64,000 bases of DNA from Clostridiales bacterium (GCA_012839345.1 DUNN01000012.1:101327-165326); one strand, 5' to 3'; counted from the stretch's first letter, positions 34,650 to 44,125 are shown. The notes: generated from the sequence alone by a model not told the origin. Numbers and translations: made by a program.

Positions 34650-35143
34650 TTCATTCTCCTTCCGTAACTGAAACTTTGCGCATCGCGCCCTGCCTGTAAC
34701 CCAACCCATCCGCCATCGTGCAGAACGGGGGGCAATCCATCCAAAACGGCAGGTTCCTTAAAAAGCGATTCCAATTCCCCTTTCTTGCAGTGCTGACAAC
34801 AATCCTAAAAAATTTTAGAGATGTGGCAATATTTAACATTATTTTAAGCTAATAATATACTATTGCGAGAAATAAAACAATGAACAAAAATGTAACTTTC
34901 TGCGGCAGCGCAGCAAGCCGCCCCGCTGTGCTTTCTCCATACGCTTTGGATGCAAAAAGAAATTCTGATTACGAAGGAAGATGTTACTTAATAAAATGCA
35001 GCGAAACGGCAAGGAATGCCTCTTTCCATAATTATATGGAATTCCGACTTATTGGAGGTCGAAATAATTGCTGATTCAGTGTTCAGCCAACCATTTAAAT
35101 TTGCGACTGGTAACTTTGCAATTTTGTTTAGACGACAGCAAAA
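34650..35143. other. AT-rich intergenic region without a convincing gene
   Basis: This stretch of about 490 bases lies upstream of the ABC ATPase gene and downstream of the GH3 gene. It is AT-rich from about 34795 on, with a small CTAAAA/TTTTAG dyad (about 34804-34820), and presumably holds the ATPase operon promoter. A 64-codon plus-strand frame (34880-35074) lacks a ribosome site and any recognisable motif, so I do not call it a gene. Confidence 0.5.
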
Positions 35144-35181
35144 AATTTGGGACAAGCCGTTTTAGCGGCTTGCCCCAAATT
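35144..35181 (-). terminator. Terminator after the GH3 gene
   Basis: AATTTGGGACAAGCCG pairs with CGGCTTGCCCCAAATT (one mismatch, 6-base loop), and on the minus strand it continues into a TTTTTTGC run. It lies 17 bases after the stop codon. Confidence 0.8.
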
Positions 35182-35197
35182 TCTCTTTTTTAGCGTG

Positions 35198-37372
35198 TCA
35201 TCTGTGCATGTGCAGCGGTTCGCCGGTTACGGTAAATTCCGCACAGGGTACCTCGCAGCCGGTCAGTTCCCTGCTGCGTTCATCCGGCTGGCTTCCGCCA
35301 ATGTAAACACGGAACTTGCCGGGTTCCAGCACACAGTTTCCGTCATTGTCAATCAGTGCCATCTGACGGGCGGTAATTGGGAAGGAAACCTCCGTTTTTT
35401 CGCCCGGATTCAAGGTAATGCGGCGAATGCCATTCAGCTGCCACCGTGGAACCCGCACGCTGGCTTCCATATCCTGCAAATAAAGCTGAACAATTTCATC
35501 GGAAGCACGCGTTCCGGTGTTTTCCACGGTAACACGCGCCTCCAGCCCGCTTCCCGCCGGAAGCTGCGACGCACTGAGAACCAGGTTGCTGTAACGGAAG
35601 CTGGTGTAACTCAAGCCGTATCCAAACGGATAGAGCAGCGCCTTTTTGAAGTAGCGGTAGGTACGGTTTTCCATGGAATAGTCGTGGAAATCCGGCAGAT
35701 CCTCTTCCGAACGGTAAAAGGTAATCGGCAGCCTTCCGCTTGGGGAATACTCCCCAAACAGCAGGGACGCAACAGCTCGGCCGCCCTGCCCGCCCGGATA
35801 CCACGCCTGCACAATAGCATTTACATGTTCATCCGCCCAATTTACCGCGAGCGCACTTCCGGAAAGAAGGACCAAAACAACCGGGGTGCCGGTTTTCTGA
35901 ACCGCTTCCAGCAGTTGCTGCTGGGTGCCGGGCAGCTTCAGGTTGACTTTATCGCCGGAGGCAAACTCATTGGAAGTATCGCCCTCCTCACCTTCCAGAC
36001 CGGCATCCAGTCCAAGGCAAAGTACCGCTACATCGGCGCGCTCCGCTGCGGAAACCGCCTCCGCAATTCGGTCGTATTTTTCCGAAAGGCCGCTCATGCT
36101 GTTCTTATAAAGATGGCAGCCTTCCGCGAAATACACACGGGTATCCGGTCCGACCGCCTCACGGATTCCGTTTAATACCGTAACATACTCGGAGGCGGTT
36201 CCATTGTAGTTTCCTTCCAGCGCGGCGCGGCTGTCGGCGTTCGGCCCGATGACCGCAATGGATTTCAGCTGATTTTTATTCAGCGGAAGGAGTTGATTCC
36301 GGTTCCGCAGCAAAACGAGTGATTTTTTGGCTACTTCCAGCGCGGCGCGGCGGTGTTCCTCGCAGTCCACCCTTTCATAAGGAATCGTGGTGTAGGGCAC
36401 ATGCTCCGGCTTATCAAACATTCCCAGGCGCATGCGAATCAGCATCAGGTGGTAAACCGCTTCGTCAATAGCGGATTCGCTGATCAGCCCGCTGCGCACC
36501 GCCTTGGTCAGGCTGGCATATGCGCAGCCGCAGTTTAGGTCACATCCATTGTTTACCGCCAGAGCGGAGGACTCTTCAATGCTCTTCGTCACTTTATGTG
36601 CTTCATTAAAATCCTTAATTGCCCAGCAGTCGGAAGTGACATAGCCGTCAAATTCCCACTCGCCGCGCAGAATATCTTTTAAAAGCGTTTTACTGCCGCA
36701 GCAGGGCTCCCCGTTCACACGGTTATAGGCGCCCATCACACCCACTACTCCCGCTTCGCGGACGGCGACCTCAAACGCCGGCAGGTAAGTTTCCCAAAGA
36801 TCTTTCTGCGAAATTTCTGCATTAAAGCGGTGGCGTTCCCCTTCCGGCCCGCTGTGACCCGCAAAATGCTTGGCACAGGCGGCAGCTTTCAGATATTTTT
36901 TATCGTTGCCCTGAATACCGCGGATAAAGGAAACCGCAAGCCGGGAAGTCAGGTACGGGTCTTCCCCATAGGATTCCTGGCCGCGCCCCCAGCGTGGGTC
37001 ACGGTCAATGTTAATGGTGGGTGACCAGAATGTAAGTCCCTTGTAAATATCATGGTCGCCTTTCCGCTGAAATTCATGATATTTTGCACGTCCTTCCGTG
37101 GAAATAATATCTGCGGTTTTTTCCAGTAAATCCGGATCGAACGTTGCTGCCATACCAATTGCCTGCGGGAACATGGTGGCAACGCCCGCGCGCGCAACAC
37201 CGTGCAGTGCTTCACTCCACCAGTTGTAGCTTGGAACACCCAGCCGCGTGATTTCCGGCGCACTGTGCTGCATTTGCCCGATTTTCTCCTCCAAGGTCAT
37301 ACGCGACACCAAATCGCGCGCCCGTTCTTCAAAACTGTATTCTTCGTTTCTATATATCGGCTCTTGTGGCAT
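35198..37372 (-). CDS. Glycoside hydrolase family 3 (beta-xylosidase/beta-glucosidase type)
   Basis: This 724-residue cytoplasmic enzyme has the GH3 three-domain plan. The N-terminal barrel contains the nucleophile Asp in GYVTSDCWAI, plus KHFAGHSGPEGERH and FWSPTINIDRDPRWGRGQESYGEDPYL. An alpha/beta sandwich follows (LVLLRNRNQLLPLNK, VAVLCLGLDAGLEGEEGD). A fibronectin-III-like C-terminal domain covers about 600-715. The SAPEITRLGVPSYNWWSEALHGVA opening and lack of a signal peptide are typical of intracellular beta-xylosidases and related GH3 enzymes. The substrate could equally be an arabinoside or glucoside. The ATG has GGAGG upstream. It adds to the fibre-degrading gene set around 29-50 kb. 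Confidence 0.92.
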   Translation of the reverse strand: MPQEPIYRNEEYSFEERARDLVSRMTLEEKIGQMQHSAPEITRLGVPSYNWWSEALHGVARAGVATMFPQAIGMAATFDPDLLEKTADIISTEGRAKYHEFQRKGDHDIYKGLTFWSPTINIDRDPRWGRGQESYGEDPYLTSRLAVSFIRGIQGNDKKYLKAAACAKHFAGHSGPEGERHRFNAEISQKDLWETYLPAFEVAVREAGVVGVMGAYNRVNGEPCCGSKTLLKDILRGEWEFDGYVTSDCWAIKDFNEAHKVTKSIEESSALAVNNGCDLNCGCAYASLTKAVRSGLISESAIDEAVYHLMLIRMRLGMFDKPEHVPYTTIPYERVDCEEHRRAALEVAKKSLVLLRNRNQLLPLNKNQLKSIAVIGPNADSRAALEGNYNGTASEYVTVLNGIREAVGPDTRVYFAEGCHLYKNSMSGLSEKYDRIAEAVSAAERADVAVLCLGLDAGLEGEEGDTSNEFASGDKVNLKLPGTQQQLLEAVQKTGTPVVLVLLSGSALAVNWADEHVNAIVQAWYPGGQGGRAVASLLFGEYSPSGRLPITFYRSEEDLPDFHDYSMENRTYRYFKKALLYPFGYGLSYTSFRYSNLVLSASQLPAGSGLEARVTVENTGTRASDEIVQLYLQDMEASVRVPRWQLNGIRRITLNPGEKTEVSFPITARQMALIDNDGNCVLEPGKFRVYIGGSQPDERSRELTGCEVPCAEFTVTGEPLHMHR

Positions 37373-37790
37373 TATTACAAATCCTCCGCGTTCCTATAGT
37401 TACCGGTCTTACACTATGATAACTGTTCCGCGGAAAGAAGTCCCATCATTCCTTGCGCTTTCCTGATCATTTTTTGCTCTAATTCAGACAAAAGCTACAG
37501 CAAAGAACTTAAAACAGAAAAATGCTGCCGTCATACCGGGAAAATCTGTTATTGTGCCATCTTACATTTTTATTGACAAAGCCTAGTCCGTGCAGCGAAT
37601 CCAGACCAGCATTTCCCCCGTAGTGCGGGTGCACCGGGCATCAGTTTCATGATATCCCGACCGTTGCCCCGCTTCTGCCGCAGGCACACCGTGACTTCCC
37701 GCCTGCTGCGGTTATGGTTTCTTGGGTCGTTGATTCATGTTTATGGTATAATAGAATCCAAAACAAATTTAAGTAAAGGCAGTTTACATC
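37373..37790 (+). promoter_or_regulatory. Intergenic region with promoter for the radical SAM gene
   Basis: The 418-base divergent gap holds an extended -10 sequence TGGTATAAT (TATAAT at 37747-37752), 38 bases before the plus-strand ATG. No good -35 sits at 17 bases. A TTGACA at 37573-37578 lies too far upstream to pair with it. I see no ORF with a ribosome site, RNA gene or repeat in the rest. Confidence 0.45.
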
Positions 37791-39509
37791 ATGCAGAAAA
37801 CATTATCCGCTGTAATTTGTGCATTAAATTCCCAATACATTCATTCTTCCCTCGCGCCTTGGTGCCTTCTGGCCGGAGTCAAGACGTACTGCGGCGAAGA
37901 AATCACCGCCCATGTAGTGGAGGGCACCATCAATGAAAAAACAGAACCGATAGCTGAACGCATTCTGGCCTGCAAGCCGCAGGCGGTCGGTTTTTGCTGC
38001 TACATCTGGAACATTCAGACAACCCTCGCGCTCGTGCGCAGAATCAAAAGAAGTCTGCCGGAAACAGTTGTCATTTTGGGCGGGCCGGAAGTTTCCTACC
38101 GAGCGGAGGCCCTGCTGAAAGAAGAACCACTGGTGCAGTATATCATTTCCGGCGAAGGGGAAAAGCCGTTTGCCCTGCTGCTCGACGCAATCCGCACAGG
38201 CGAAAGCGGCAAGGGCATTCCCGGCGTATGCTGCCGGGATGGAGAACGCATTTGGACCACGGAACCCTATACGCCGAAGGAGGACCCGCCAAGCCCTTAC
38301 TCGCCGGAGTATTTTCAGGCGCTGAACGGGCGCATCGCATACCTAGAGGGCAGCCGCGGATGCCCATTTTCCTGCGCATTCTGCCTTTCCGGCCGGTGCG
38401 GCGGCGCACGGTTTTTCAACCTGGAACGCACCAAGCGGGAACTGCTTCTGCTGGCAAACAGCGGCACACAAACCGTGAAGCTGGTGGACCGCACATTCAA
38501 CGCCAACCGGGAGCGTGCAAACGAAATTTTCCGCTTTATTATCCGGCATTACGGAACCGATATCCCGAAAGGCGTCTGCTTTCATTTTGAAATTGCAGGC
38601 GATTTGCTGGATGAGGAAACGCTGGAGATTCTCGCTTCGGCTCCCGTGGGCTCCATGCAGCTGGAAATCGGGCTGCAAAGTTTCCATGCAAAAACGCTGG
38701 AAACCATCCACCGGAAAACAAACGTGGAAAAATTGAAAGCCAATATTAAACGCCTGACGAATAACGCCAATATGCACATTCACATTGACCTTATTGCCGG
38801 ATTGCCATACGAAGACTGGACCTGTTTCACAGAAAGCTTTAACACCGCCTATGCCCTGCACCCCAATATGCTGCAGCTTGGATTTTTGAAACTTTTATAC
38901 GGAGCACCCATGCGCGAGCAGCCGGAGGAATACCCCTGCCGCTACGCGCCTGAGCCACCCTATGAGGTACTGGAAACGCCCTGGCTTTCGGCGGCGGAGC
39001 TGCTCTGCCTGCACCGGACGGAGGACGCGCTGGAGCGCCTTTCCAACAGCGGCCGATTCCCGCGCACACTGGACTACCTGTTCCGGCAAACCGGGTGGAC
39101 TCCGTTTGAGTTGTTTACAAAATTCGGGGAATATGCCGCAGCAAAAGGAACCCAGAAAATTTCGCTGGACGATTACACGGAACTTGTTTTCCGTTATTTC
39201 AGCGGGCAGAACGGGGTGGACCCCCTTGTGCTGCGTGACTGTATGGTATGCGACCGTCTGGCCACGAACGCTTCCGGCAAACTACCACCCGTTCTTCGCC
39301 GGAACGACCCGGAACTGCTTCGTGCCGTGAAGCGGCTGGAACAGGAAGACCTGACCCGTTCTCCGAACGGTGTCCGCCGCGGATACGCGATTCTTTACAC
39401 GGAACATTGCGTGGTGCGCGCGGAATACCGCGACCAAAACCCCGTCACCGGGGAATATCCACTGACCCGTTTCCCCTTGCGCGAACCATCTGCACTGCAT
39501 AGCCGGTAA
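37791..39509 (+). CDS. B12-binding-domain radical SAM protein (DUF4080 type)
   Basis: This 572-residue protein has an N-terminal cobalamin-binding-like domain (about 1-140, with VILGGPEVSY and ISGEGEKPF). A radical SAM barrel follows (about 180-400), with the [4Fe-4S]-ligating cluster C191-x3-C195-x2-C198 in GSRGCPFSCAFC and later LEIGLQSF and IDLIAGLPYED motifs. The C-terminal region of about 170 residues matches the DUF4080 group. The family uses S-adenosylmethionine radical chemistry; for this branch the substrate is unknown. The N-terminal domain lacks a clear DxHxxG cobalamin motif, so B12 binding is uncertain. It is a single gene closed by a bidirectional terminator. Confidence 0.88.
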   Translation: MQKTLSAVICALNSQYIHSSLAPWCLLAGVKTYCGEEITAHVVEGTINEKTEPIAERILACKPQAVGFCCYIWNIQTTLALVRRIKRSLPETVVILGGPEVSYRAEALLKEEPLVQYIISGEGEKPFALLLDAIRTGESGKGIPGVCCRDGERIWTTEPYTPKEDPPSPYSPEYFQALNGRIAYLEGSRGCPFSCAFCLSGRCGGARFFNLERTKRELLLLANSGTQTVKLVDRTFNANRERANEIFRFIIRHYGTDIPKGVCFHFEIAGDLLDEETLEILASAPVGSMQLEIGLQSFHAKTLETIHRKTNVEKLKANIKRLTNNANMHIHIDLIAGLPYEDWTCFTESFNTAYALHPNMLQLGFLKLLYGAPMREQPEEYPCRYAPEPPYEVLETPWLSAAELLCLHRTEDALERLSNSGRFPRTLDYLFRQTGWTPFELFTKFGEYAAAKGTQKISLDDYTELVFRYFSGQNGVDPLVLRDCMVCDRLATNASGKLPPVLRRNDPELLRAVKRLEQEDLTRSPNGVRRGYAILYTEHCVVRAEYRDQNPVTGEYPLTRFPLREPSALHSR

Positions 39510-39534
39510 CGCAACTAGGAGTTCCCACACAACA

Positions 39535-39579
39535 AAAACAGCCGTGACCCATTTGCCAATGGGCCACGGCTGTTTTCTT
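39535..39579 (+). terminator. Bidirectional terminator between radical SAM gene and eda
   Basis: A 19-bp stem (39535-39553 with 39558-39576, one mismatch) with a TGCC loop ends in TTTTCTT; A-rich sequence on the other side gives a U-tract for the eda transcript too. Confidence 0.85.
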
Positions 39580-39593
39580 ACTAGTACAAGGAA

Positions 39594-40232
39594 TCAGCTG
39601 CGGACGCTGTCCCTTAACTGAGCAGCTTCCGCCGCGAGCTTTTCAATCGCGTCAAAACGTTTTTCCGCAAGCAGATTTCCGGGGACAATCCAGCTGCCGC
39701 CGCACGCGACGACGTTTTTCAGCAGGAGGTAATCCTTCGCATTGGCAAGGCTGATGCCGCCGGTCGGCATAAATTTCATGCCTGCGTAAGGGCCAGCAAG
39801 TGCTTTCAGCATTTTTACGCCGCCCACAACTTCCGCCGGGAACAGCTTTACGGTCTTCAGGCCTTCCCGCATGCAGGCTTCCACCTCGGTCGGGGTAGCG
39901 CAGCCCGGAATAACCGGAACATGATGTTCCACGCACCAGCGCACCACTTCCAGATTGGTACCGGGGCTGATTACTGCTTTTGCGCCCGCTTCCACCGCAC
40001 GGCGTGCGTTTTCCACATTCAGCACCGTTCCGGCACACACGCACATGCCGGGCACACTTTCCGCAATGGCGCGGATGGATGCTTCCGCCGCTTCGCTGCG
40101 GAAGGTAATTTCCGCAGCGGGCAGACCGCCCGCCTGCAGCGCCTTAGCCAGCGGTACTGCGTTTTCCGCAGTATCCATTTTAATAACGGGGACAATGCCA
40201 ACCTCATGCAGTTCTGTAAAAAAATCACTCAT
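39594..40232 (-). CDS. eda: KDPG/KHG aldolase
   Basis: This 212-residue class I aldolase splits 2-keto-3-deoxy-6-phosphogluconate into pyruvate and glyceraldehyde-3-phosphate, the last step of uronate catabolism. Key residues are the Glu in AAEITFRS, the Thr/Gly phosphate region, the Schiff-base Lys in TVKLFPAEVVGG, and PTGGIS. ATG at 40232 (MSDFFTELHEVGIVPVIK) has AAAGGGTGG upstream; the frame extends to 40280 without similarity. It is the last gene of gntR-kduI-kduD-kdgK-eda, 78 bases after kdgK. The bifunctional KHG activity is a family possibility. Confidence 0.95.
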   Translation of the reverse strand: MSDFFTELHEVGIVPVIKMDTAENAVPLAKALQAGGLPAAEITFRSEAAEASIRAIAESVPGMCVCAGTVLNVENARRAVEAGAKAVISPGTNLEVVRWCVEHHVPVIPGCATPTEVEACMREGLKTVKLFPAEVVGGVKMLKALAGPYAGMKFMPTGGISLANAKDYLLLKNVVACGGSWIVPGNLLAEKRFDAIEKLAAEAAQLRDSVRS

Positions 40233-40310
40233 TGATAAGCCACCCTTTCGTATGATACGGATTTTGCTTTGAATCCGCATCCGTAATCAACCGTTTGAAC
40301 CTCCGCCCGC

Positions 40311-41270
40311 TTAATCGACGGATTCCTGTTTGTTTTCCCGCATAAAACGTTCCAACTTTTCCCGTGTGGGCAGTCCTTCATTGTCGCCCACACTCATAAC
40401 CTGAATCGTACCAATGGCGTTGCCGCGGCGAACCGCTTCCTCCAGAGGAAGGTTTTCCATCACCGCGCTGATCACTCCAGCGGCGAAACCGTCGCCCGCA
40501 CCCACGGTATCCACAATCTTTTCCGCCGGATACGCGGGGGACTGGAACCCACCTTCTTTGGTTGCAGCATAGGCACCTTTCGGTCCGGTTTTTACTATGA
40601 CCGCCTTTGCGCCGCGCGCCAGGTAAAATTCGGTAATCGCTTTCGGGTCGTCCGTTCCGCAAAGGATTTTTCCTTCCTTGCAGCCGGGCAGAACATAATC
40701 CGCCAGCTCCGCCAGGCGGTTCAGTTCCCGCACCATGGTGGACGTGTCCGGCCAAAGGCTTGGGCGCAAGTTCGGGTCAAAAAAAATCGTCAGACCAGCT
40801 TCTTTCGCGCGCTTCATCAGGTGGTGTGCCGCTTCCTGCGTTGTTTTTGACAGTGAGGGTAAAATTCCCGTCATATGAAGGTACCCGTATTCAGAAAGAT
40901 CCACTTTTTCCACATCTTCCACGGAAATGGTGGAAACAGCGGAATTTTTGCGGAAATAAAAGGTTTCCGGATCGCCGTGGCTGGTTTTACCTTTCAGCAT
41001 AAATCCGGTGGAACGGTCGTCGCTGTAAGTAATCAGGGAGGTCCCGATTCCGTTTTGCTTCATCGTCTTGACAATCCGGTGACCAAATGGGTCATTGCCC
41101 AATTTGGTCATGTAACCCACCGAATGGCCAAGGCGCGAAAGGCCGACGGCAACGTTGAATTCCGCACCGGCTACGGCGGCGGAATAATGCGCTACATCCT
41201 CCAGCGATGCTTCCTCCTGCGCGATAAAGAGGCCCATCGGTTCGCCGACCAAAAGAAGTTTTTTACCCAA
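40311..41270 (-). CDS. kdgK: 2-keto-3-deoxygluconate kinase (PfkB family)
   Basis: This 319-residue ribokinase-fold sugar kinase phosphorylates KDG at C6. The PfkB signatures are the N-terminal VGLSRLGHSVGYMTKLGNDPFG and the C-terminal VDTVGAGDGFAAGVI with the catalytic Asp; FFDPNLRPSLW is typical of KDG kinases. The start is TTG at 41270 with GGAGGG 8 bases upstream. The substrate assignment rests on its place between kduD and eda, in a pathway that needs exactly this step; related PfkB kinases can act on fructose or tagatose. Confidence 0.92.
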   Translation of the reverse strand: MGKKLLLVGEPMGLFIAQEEASLEDVAHYSAAVAGAEFNVAVGLSRLGHSVGYMTKLGNDPFGHRIVKTMKQNGIGTSLITYSDDRSTGFMLKGKTSHGDPETFYFRKNSAVSTISVEDVEKVDLSEYGYLHMTGILPSLSKTTQEAAHHLMKRAKEAGLTIFFDPNLRPSLWPDTSTMVRELNRLAELADYVLPGCKEGKILCGTDDPKAITEFYLARGAKAVIVKTGPKGAYAATKEGGFQSPAYPAEKIVDTVGAGDGFAAGVISAVMENLPLEEAVRRGNAIGTIQVMSVGDNEGLPTREKLERFMRENKQESVD

Positions 41271-41381
41271 AAGATTTCCCTCCTGTTAGTAACCGGTGAT
41301 TCCGTCGAAGACGGCAGTCAAAAGCCGCGAAAACACAGATAGAGCGGCGTTGGGGAACTACCTGAATCAACGGCCGCTTAG

Positions 41382-41426
41382 ATGGTTCGGGCCGGGCAGG
41401 GAAATACCCGGCCCGGTCCGAACCAT
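41382..41426 (-). repeat. Long GC-rich hairpin between kduD and kdgK
   Basis: ATGGTTCGG pairs with CCGAACCAT (41382-41390 with 41418-41426), with an inner GGGCCGGG/CCCGGCCC stem. No U-tract follows on the minus strand. Within an operon such a stem often protects or processes the upstream mRNA segment; that is inference. Confidence 0.5.
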
Positions 41427-41457
41427 TTTACCATCTTACCCCCGGATCAGGATAAGA

Positions 41458-42243
41458 TCAGGGTTGTTTGCCAATGTATGCGAGGATACCGCCATCCACA
41501 TACAGAATGTGTCCGTTTACAAAATTAGATGCGTCCGAAGCAAGGAAAACGGCAGGTCCCATCAGGTCATCCGTCTTGCCCCAGCGCGCTGCCGGAGTTT
41601 TGGAAATAATGAATTTATTGAACGGATGGTCCGGAGTACGCAGCGGAGCGGTTTGCGGAGTCTCAATGTATCCAGGTCCAATACCGTTACACTGAATATT
41701 ATACTCGCCGTATTCGGAAGCAATGTTCCGGGTTAGCATTTTCAGGCCGCCTTTTGCAGCTGCATAAGCACTGACCGTTTCACGGCCAAGTTCGCTCATC
41801 ATGGAGCAGATGTTGATGATCTTGCCATGGCCTTTTTTGATCATACCCGGAATGACCGCCTTGGAAACAATAAACGGCGCGTTCAGGTCAACATCGATCA
41901 CCTGACGGAAGTCCTTTGCTTCCATTTCCAGCATTGGGATACGCTTGATAATACCGGCATTGTTCACCAGAATATCAATGGTGCCAACCTCTTCCTCAAT
42001 CTTTTTGACAAGAGCCTGAACCGCGGCTTCATCCGTTACGTCGCAGACATAGCCGTGTGCATTGATCCCTGCTTCTTTGTAAGAGGCAAGCCCTTTGTCC
42101 ACCAATTCCTGCTTAATGTCGTTAAACACAATGGTTGCACCCATATTGGCGTAAGCGGAGGCGATGGCAAAACCAATGCCATAGGAAGCGCCGGTTACCA
42201 GCGCGACTTTTCCGTCCAGGCGAAAGCTTTCATTTGAAATCAT
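41458..42243 (-). CDS. kduD: 2-dehydro-3-deoxy-D-gluconate 5-dehydrogenase (SDR family)
   Basis: This 261-residue short-chain dehydrogenase reduces 2,5-diketo-3-deoxygluconate (DKII) to KDG. It has the NAD(P) motif TGASYGIGFAIA, NNAGI, the catalytic Ser in ICSMMSELG, and the Tyr-Lys pair in SAYAAAKGGL. It is closely similar in layout to KduD and gluconate 5-dehydrogenase (IdnO). The assignment is supported by the adjacent kduI, whose product is the KduD substrate. It follows kduI by 42 bases and is separated from kdgK by a GC-rich hairpin. Confidence 0.92.
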   Translation of the reverse strand: MISNESFRLDGKVALVTGASYGIGFAIASAYANMGATIVFNDIKQELVDKGLASYKEAGINAHGYVCDVTDEAAVQALVKKIEEEVGTIDILVNNAGIIKRIPMLEMEAKDFRQVIDVDLNAPFIVSKAVIPGMIKKGHGKIINICSMMSELGRETVSAYAAAKGGLKMLTRNIASEYGEYNIQCNGIGPGYIETPQTAPLRTPDHPFNKFIISKTPAARWGKTDDLMGPAVFLASDASNFVNGHILYVDGGILAYIGKQP

Positions 42244-42285
42244 AATTGTTCTCTCCTTCTTCTATCTAAATTATACTAAAAAAGA

Positions 42286-43128
42286 TCACCGTAAATCTGT
42301 GTTGGCAATGTCGTCCATATCATCGAAGGCCTGATTTTCGCCGCCCATGGCCCAAATGAACGTATAGTTGGAGGTGCCGCAGCCAGCATGAATGCTCCAA
42401 GAAGGATTGATGACCGCCTGCTCATTCTGCATCACAATGTGGCGGGTCTGATTGCCTTCGCCCATCATGTGGAATACCACGTTTCCTTCCGGAATATTGA
42501 AGTACGTGTAGATTTCCATACGGCGTTCATGCGTATGGCAGGGCATAGTGTTCCAAACACTGCCCGGTTCCAGGCAGGTCATTCCCATGGAAAGCTGGCA
42601 GGTTTCCAGCACATCAGGGTGAATAAATTGGTTGATGACGCGCTTGTTGGCGGTTTCTGTGGAACCCAGCGGGCGTTTGTTTGCGTCCTTAATGGAAATA
42701 AATGTGGTTTTGCAGGCTTTGTGCGCCGGTGCGGAAACCATGTAGAATTTAGCCGGTTTGTTCGGGTCTTTGCTGGAAAACAGAACCTGCTTGGTGCCCT
42801 TGGTTACATACAGGCAGTCTTCGAAGCCCATGTCGTAGGAAACCCCGTCCGCCTGAATCACGCCGTCGCCGCCGATATTGAAAATACCGATTTCACGGCG
42901 TTCCAGGAAATAGTTTGTCCCAAAGTTTTTCCAGCAGTCAATTCCTTTTTCAATGGAGACGGTTTCCTTTACCGGCATGCACCCCAGGGTTACCATGCGG
43001 TCCACATGGGAGTAGACAGCAACCACCTGGTCAGGTTGATAAAGGTTTTCAATCAAAAATTCCTTGCGGATTTCCTCAGTGGTGTAACGCTGAAAATCCT
43101 TTTGATTGGCAGAATAGCGAATGTCCAT
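42286..43128 (-). CDS. kduI: 4-deoxy-L-threo-5-hexosulose-uronate ketol-isomerase
   Basis: This 280-residue zinc cupin isomerase converts the unsaturated-uronate product DKI to DKII in pectin breakdown. Conserved regions are MDIRYSANQKDFQRY, the Zn-binding cupin strand WNTMPCHTHERRMEIYTYFN with two His and a Glu, and the C-terminal HAGCGTSNYTFIWAMGGEN. ATG at 43128 (MDIRYSA) was chosen; the frame extends to 43251 but overlaps the gntR gene and has no similarity there. It lies 25 bases after gntR. The presence of kduI-kduD implies that unsaturated oligogalacturonides from pectate lyase action are used. Confidence 0.95.
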   Translation of the reverse strand: MDIRYSANQKDFQRYTTEEIRKEFLIENLYQPDQVVAVYSHVDRMVTLGCMPVKETVSIEKGIDCWKNFGTNYFLERREIGIFNIGGDGVIQADGVSYDMGFEDCLYVTKGTKQVLFSSKDPNKPAKFYMVSAPAHKACKTTFISIKDANKRPLGSTETANKRVINQFIHPDVLETCQLSMGMTCLEPGSVWNTMPCHTHERRMEIYTYFNIPEGNVVFHMMGEGNQTRHIVMQNEQAVINPSWSIHAGCGTSNYTFIWAMGGENQAFDDMDDIANTDLR

Positions 43129-43153
43129 TTTAAACTCTCCTTTTCGGTTTAAT

Positions 43154-43849
43154 TTATTCGTCTGTACCGGATTCCGGCTGGAAGTAATCCCGGAGTTCGG
43201 TGTGAATACGGGTCTGCAGGCGGTGGATTCCGCCGTTGAGATGCTTTTCAATCAGGGGCTGTACTCCTTCGGGACGGCGCTCGTGAATCAGCTGAAACAG
43301 TTCCTTGTGCTCTTCAATTATAGCGGGCAGGTTCTGCACCGCCACAATGTCCAGCATGCGGAACCGAGTGTAATCGACCTCGGATTTCTGAATCAGTTCC
43401 CAAAGCATATTGTGCCCTGCCGTTTTGAACCATACCTCGTGAAACTGCGAATCCAACTCATAAAACCGGCTCATATCAAGGTCTTTCTCTTCCATCAGCA
43501 CCATTTGCTTCCGGATGATATAGCGCAGTTTTTCTTCCAGCAGAGGCGTGCAGAGAGGAATAAAATCACGCAGGACGGCGCTCTCCACAGCAATGCGCAT
43601 GTAGATGATCTGTTCGATGTCGTTAAAATTCAGCAGTGCCACAAACGAACCTTTATAAGGAACGATATTCATAAGCCCTTCGCCGCTCAAGCGCTGCATA
43701 ACCGAACGAATCGGCGTGCGTGACACCGAAAAGCGTTTGCATAGTTCGTTTTCACTGATGGATTGCCCCGGCTTCAATTTTAAATGGAGAATTTCTTCCT
43801 TCAAGCACCGATAAATATATTCGCTGCTGTTTACCGGAATATTTTCCAA
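43154..43849 (-). CDS. GntR/FadR-family regulator of the kdu-kdg operon
   Basis: This is a 231-residue regulator. Its N-terminal winged helix (about 8-72) has ILHLKLKPGQSISENELCKRFSVSRTPIRSVMQRLSGEGL. Its C-terminal FCD all-helical ligand domain (about 80-215) has the metal-ligand pattern RFYELDSQFHEVWF and HKELFQLI. It is the first gene of its own operon and probably senses a KDG-pathway sugar acid. The promoter region carries repeated TGTATCCA-like sites (43891-43937), suggesting autoregulation. Effector and operator are inferred. Confidence 0.9.
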   Translation of the reverse strand: MENIPVNSSEYIYRCLKEEILHLKLKPGQSISENELCKRFSVSRTPIRSVMQRLSGEGLMNIVPYKGSFVALLNFNDIEQIIYMRIAVESAVLRDFIPLCTPLLEEKLRYIIRKQMVLMEEKDLDMSRFYELDSQFHEVWFKTAGHNMLWELIQKSEVDYTRFRMLDIVAVQNLPAIIEEHKELFQLIHERRPEGVQPLIEKHLNGGIHRLQTRIHTELRDYFQPESGTDE

Positions 43850-43890
43850 TTAGCATACCCCTTATATCTTGTGGTGTGATTTCTTTCCTA

Positions 43891-43937
43891 TGTATCCAGA
43901 TTACCACGTTGTATTCAAAAATGCAATTTGGATACAA
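43891..43937 (-). promoter_or_regulatory. Promoter with repeated TGTATCCA-type operator sites upstream of gntR-kduI
   Basis: Minus strand TTGCAT, a 17-base spacer, then TAATCT form a promoter (43898-43926). Three related elements surround it: TGTATCCA (43891-43898), TTGTATTCA (43909-43917) and TTGGATACAA (43928-43937). The outer pair forms an inverted repeat. They are good candidates for the GntR regulator binding sites. Confidence 0.5.
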
Positions 43938-44125
43938 GCAAGAATTTCACGCTGCCATTTTGTATATTTTTAAAACGGAGTCTTCAGCTTGCTTTTTCTT
44001 AGCATCCCATTCCAGTTCCGGGGTATTCCGGTACAAAGACTGTTTCTGCAAATTCTGCCTAAAAACAGCAGGCTATGACTTGCTCTCATCCAGACTTCGC
44101 GGTCCTGCTCAAAACCAAATCGATA

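Noticed and set aside
34880..35074. 64-codon plus-strand ORF in the gap between the ABC operon and GH3
   Set aside because: No ribosome site in front of its ATG, no motif, AT-rich surroundings; treated as chance.
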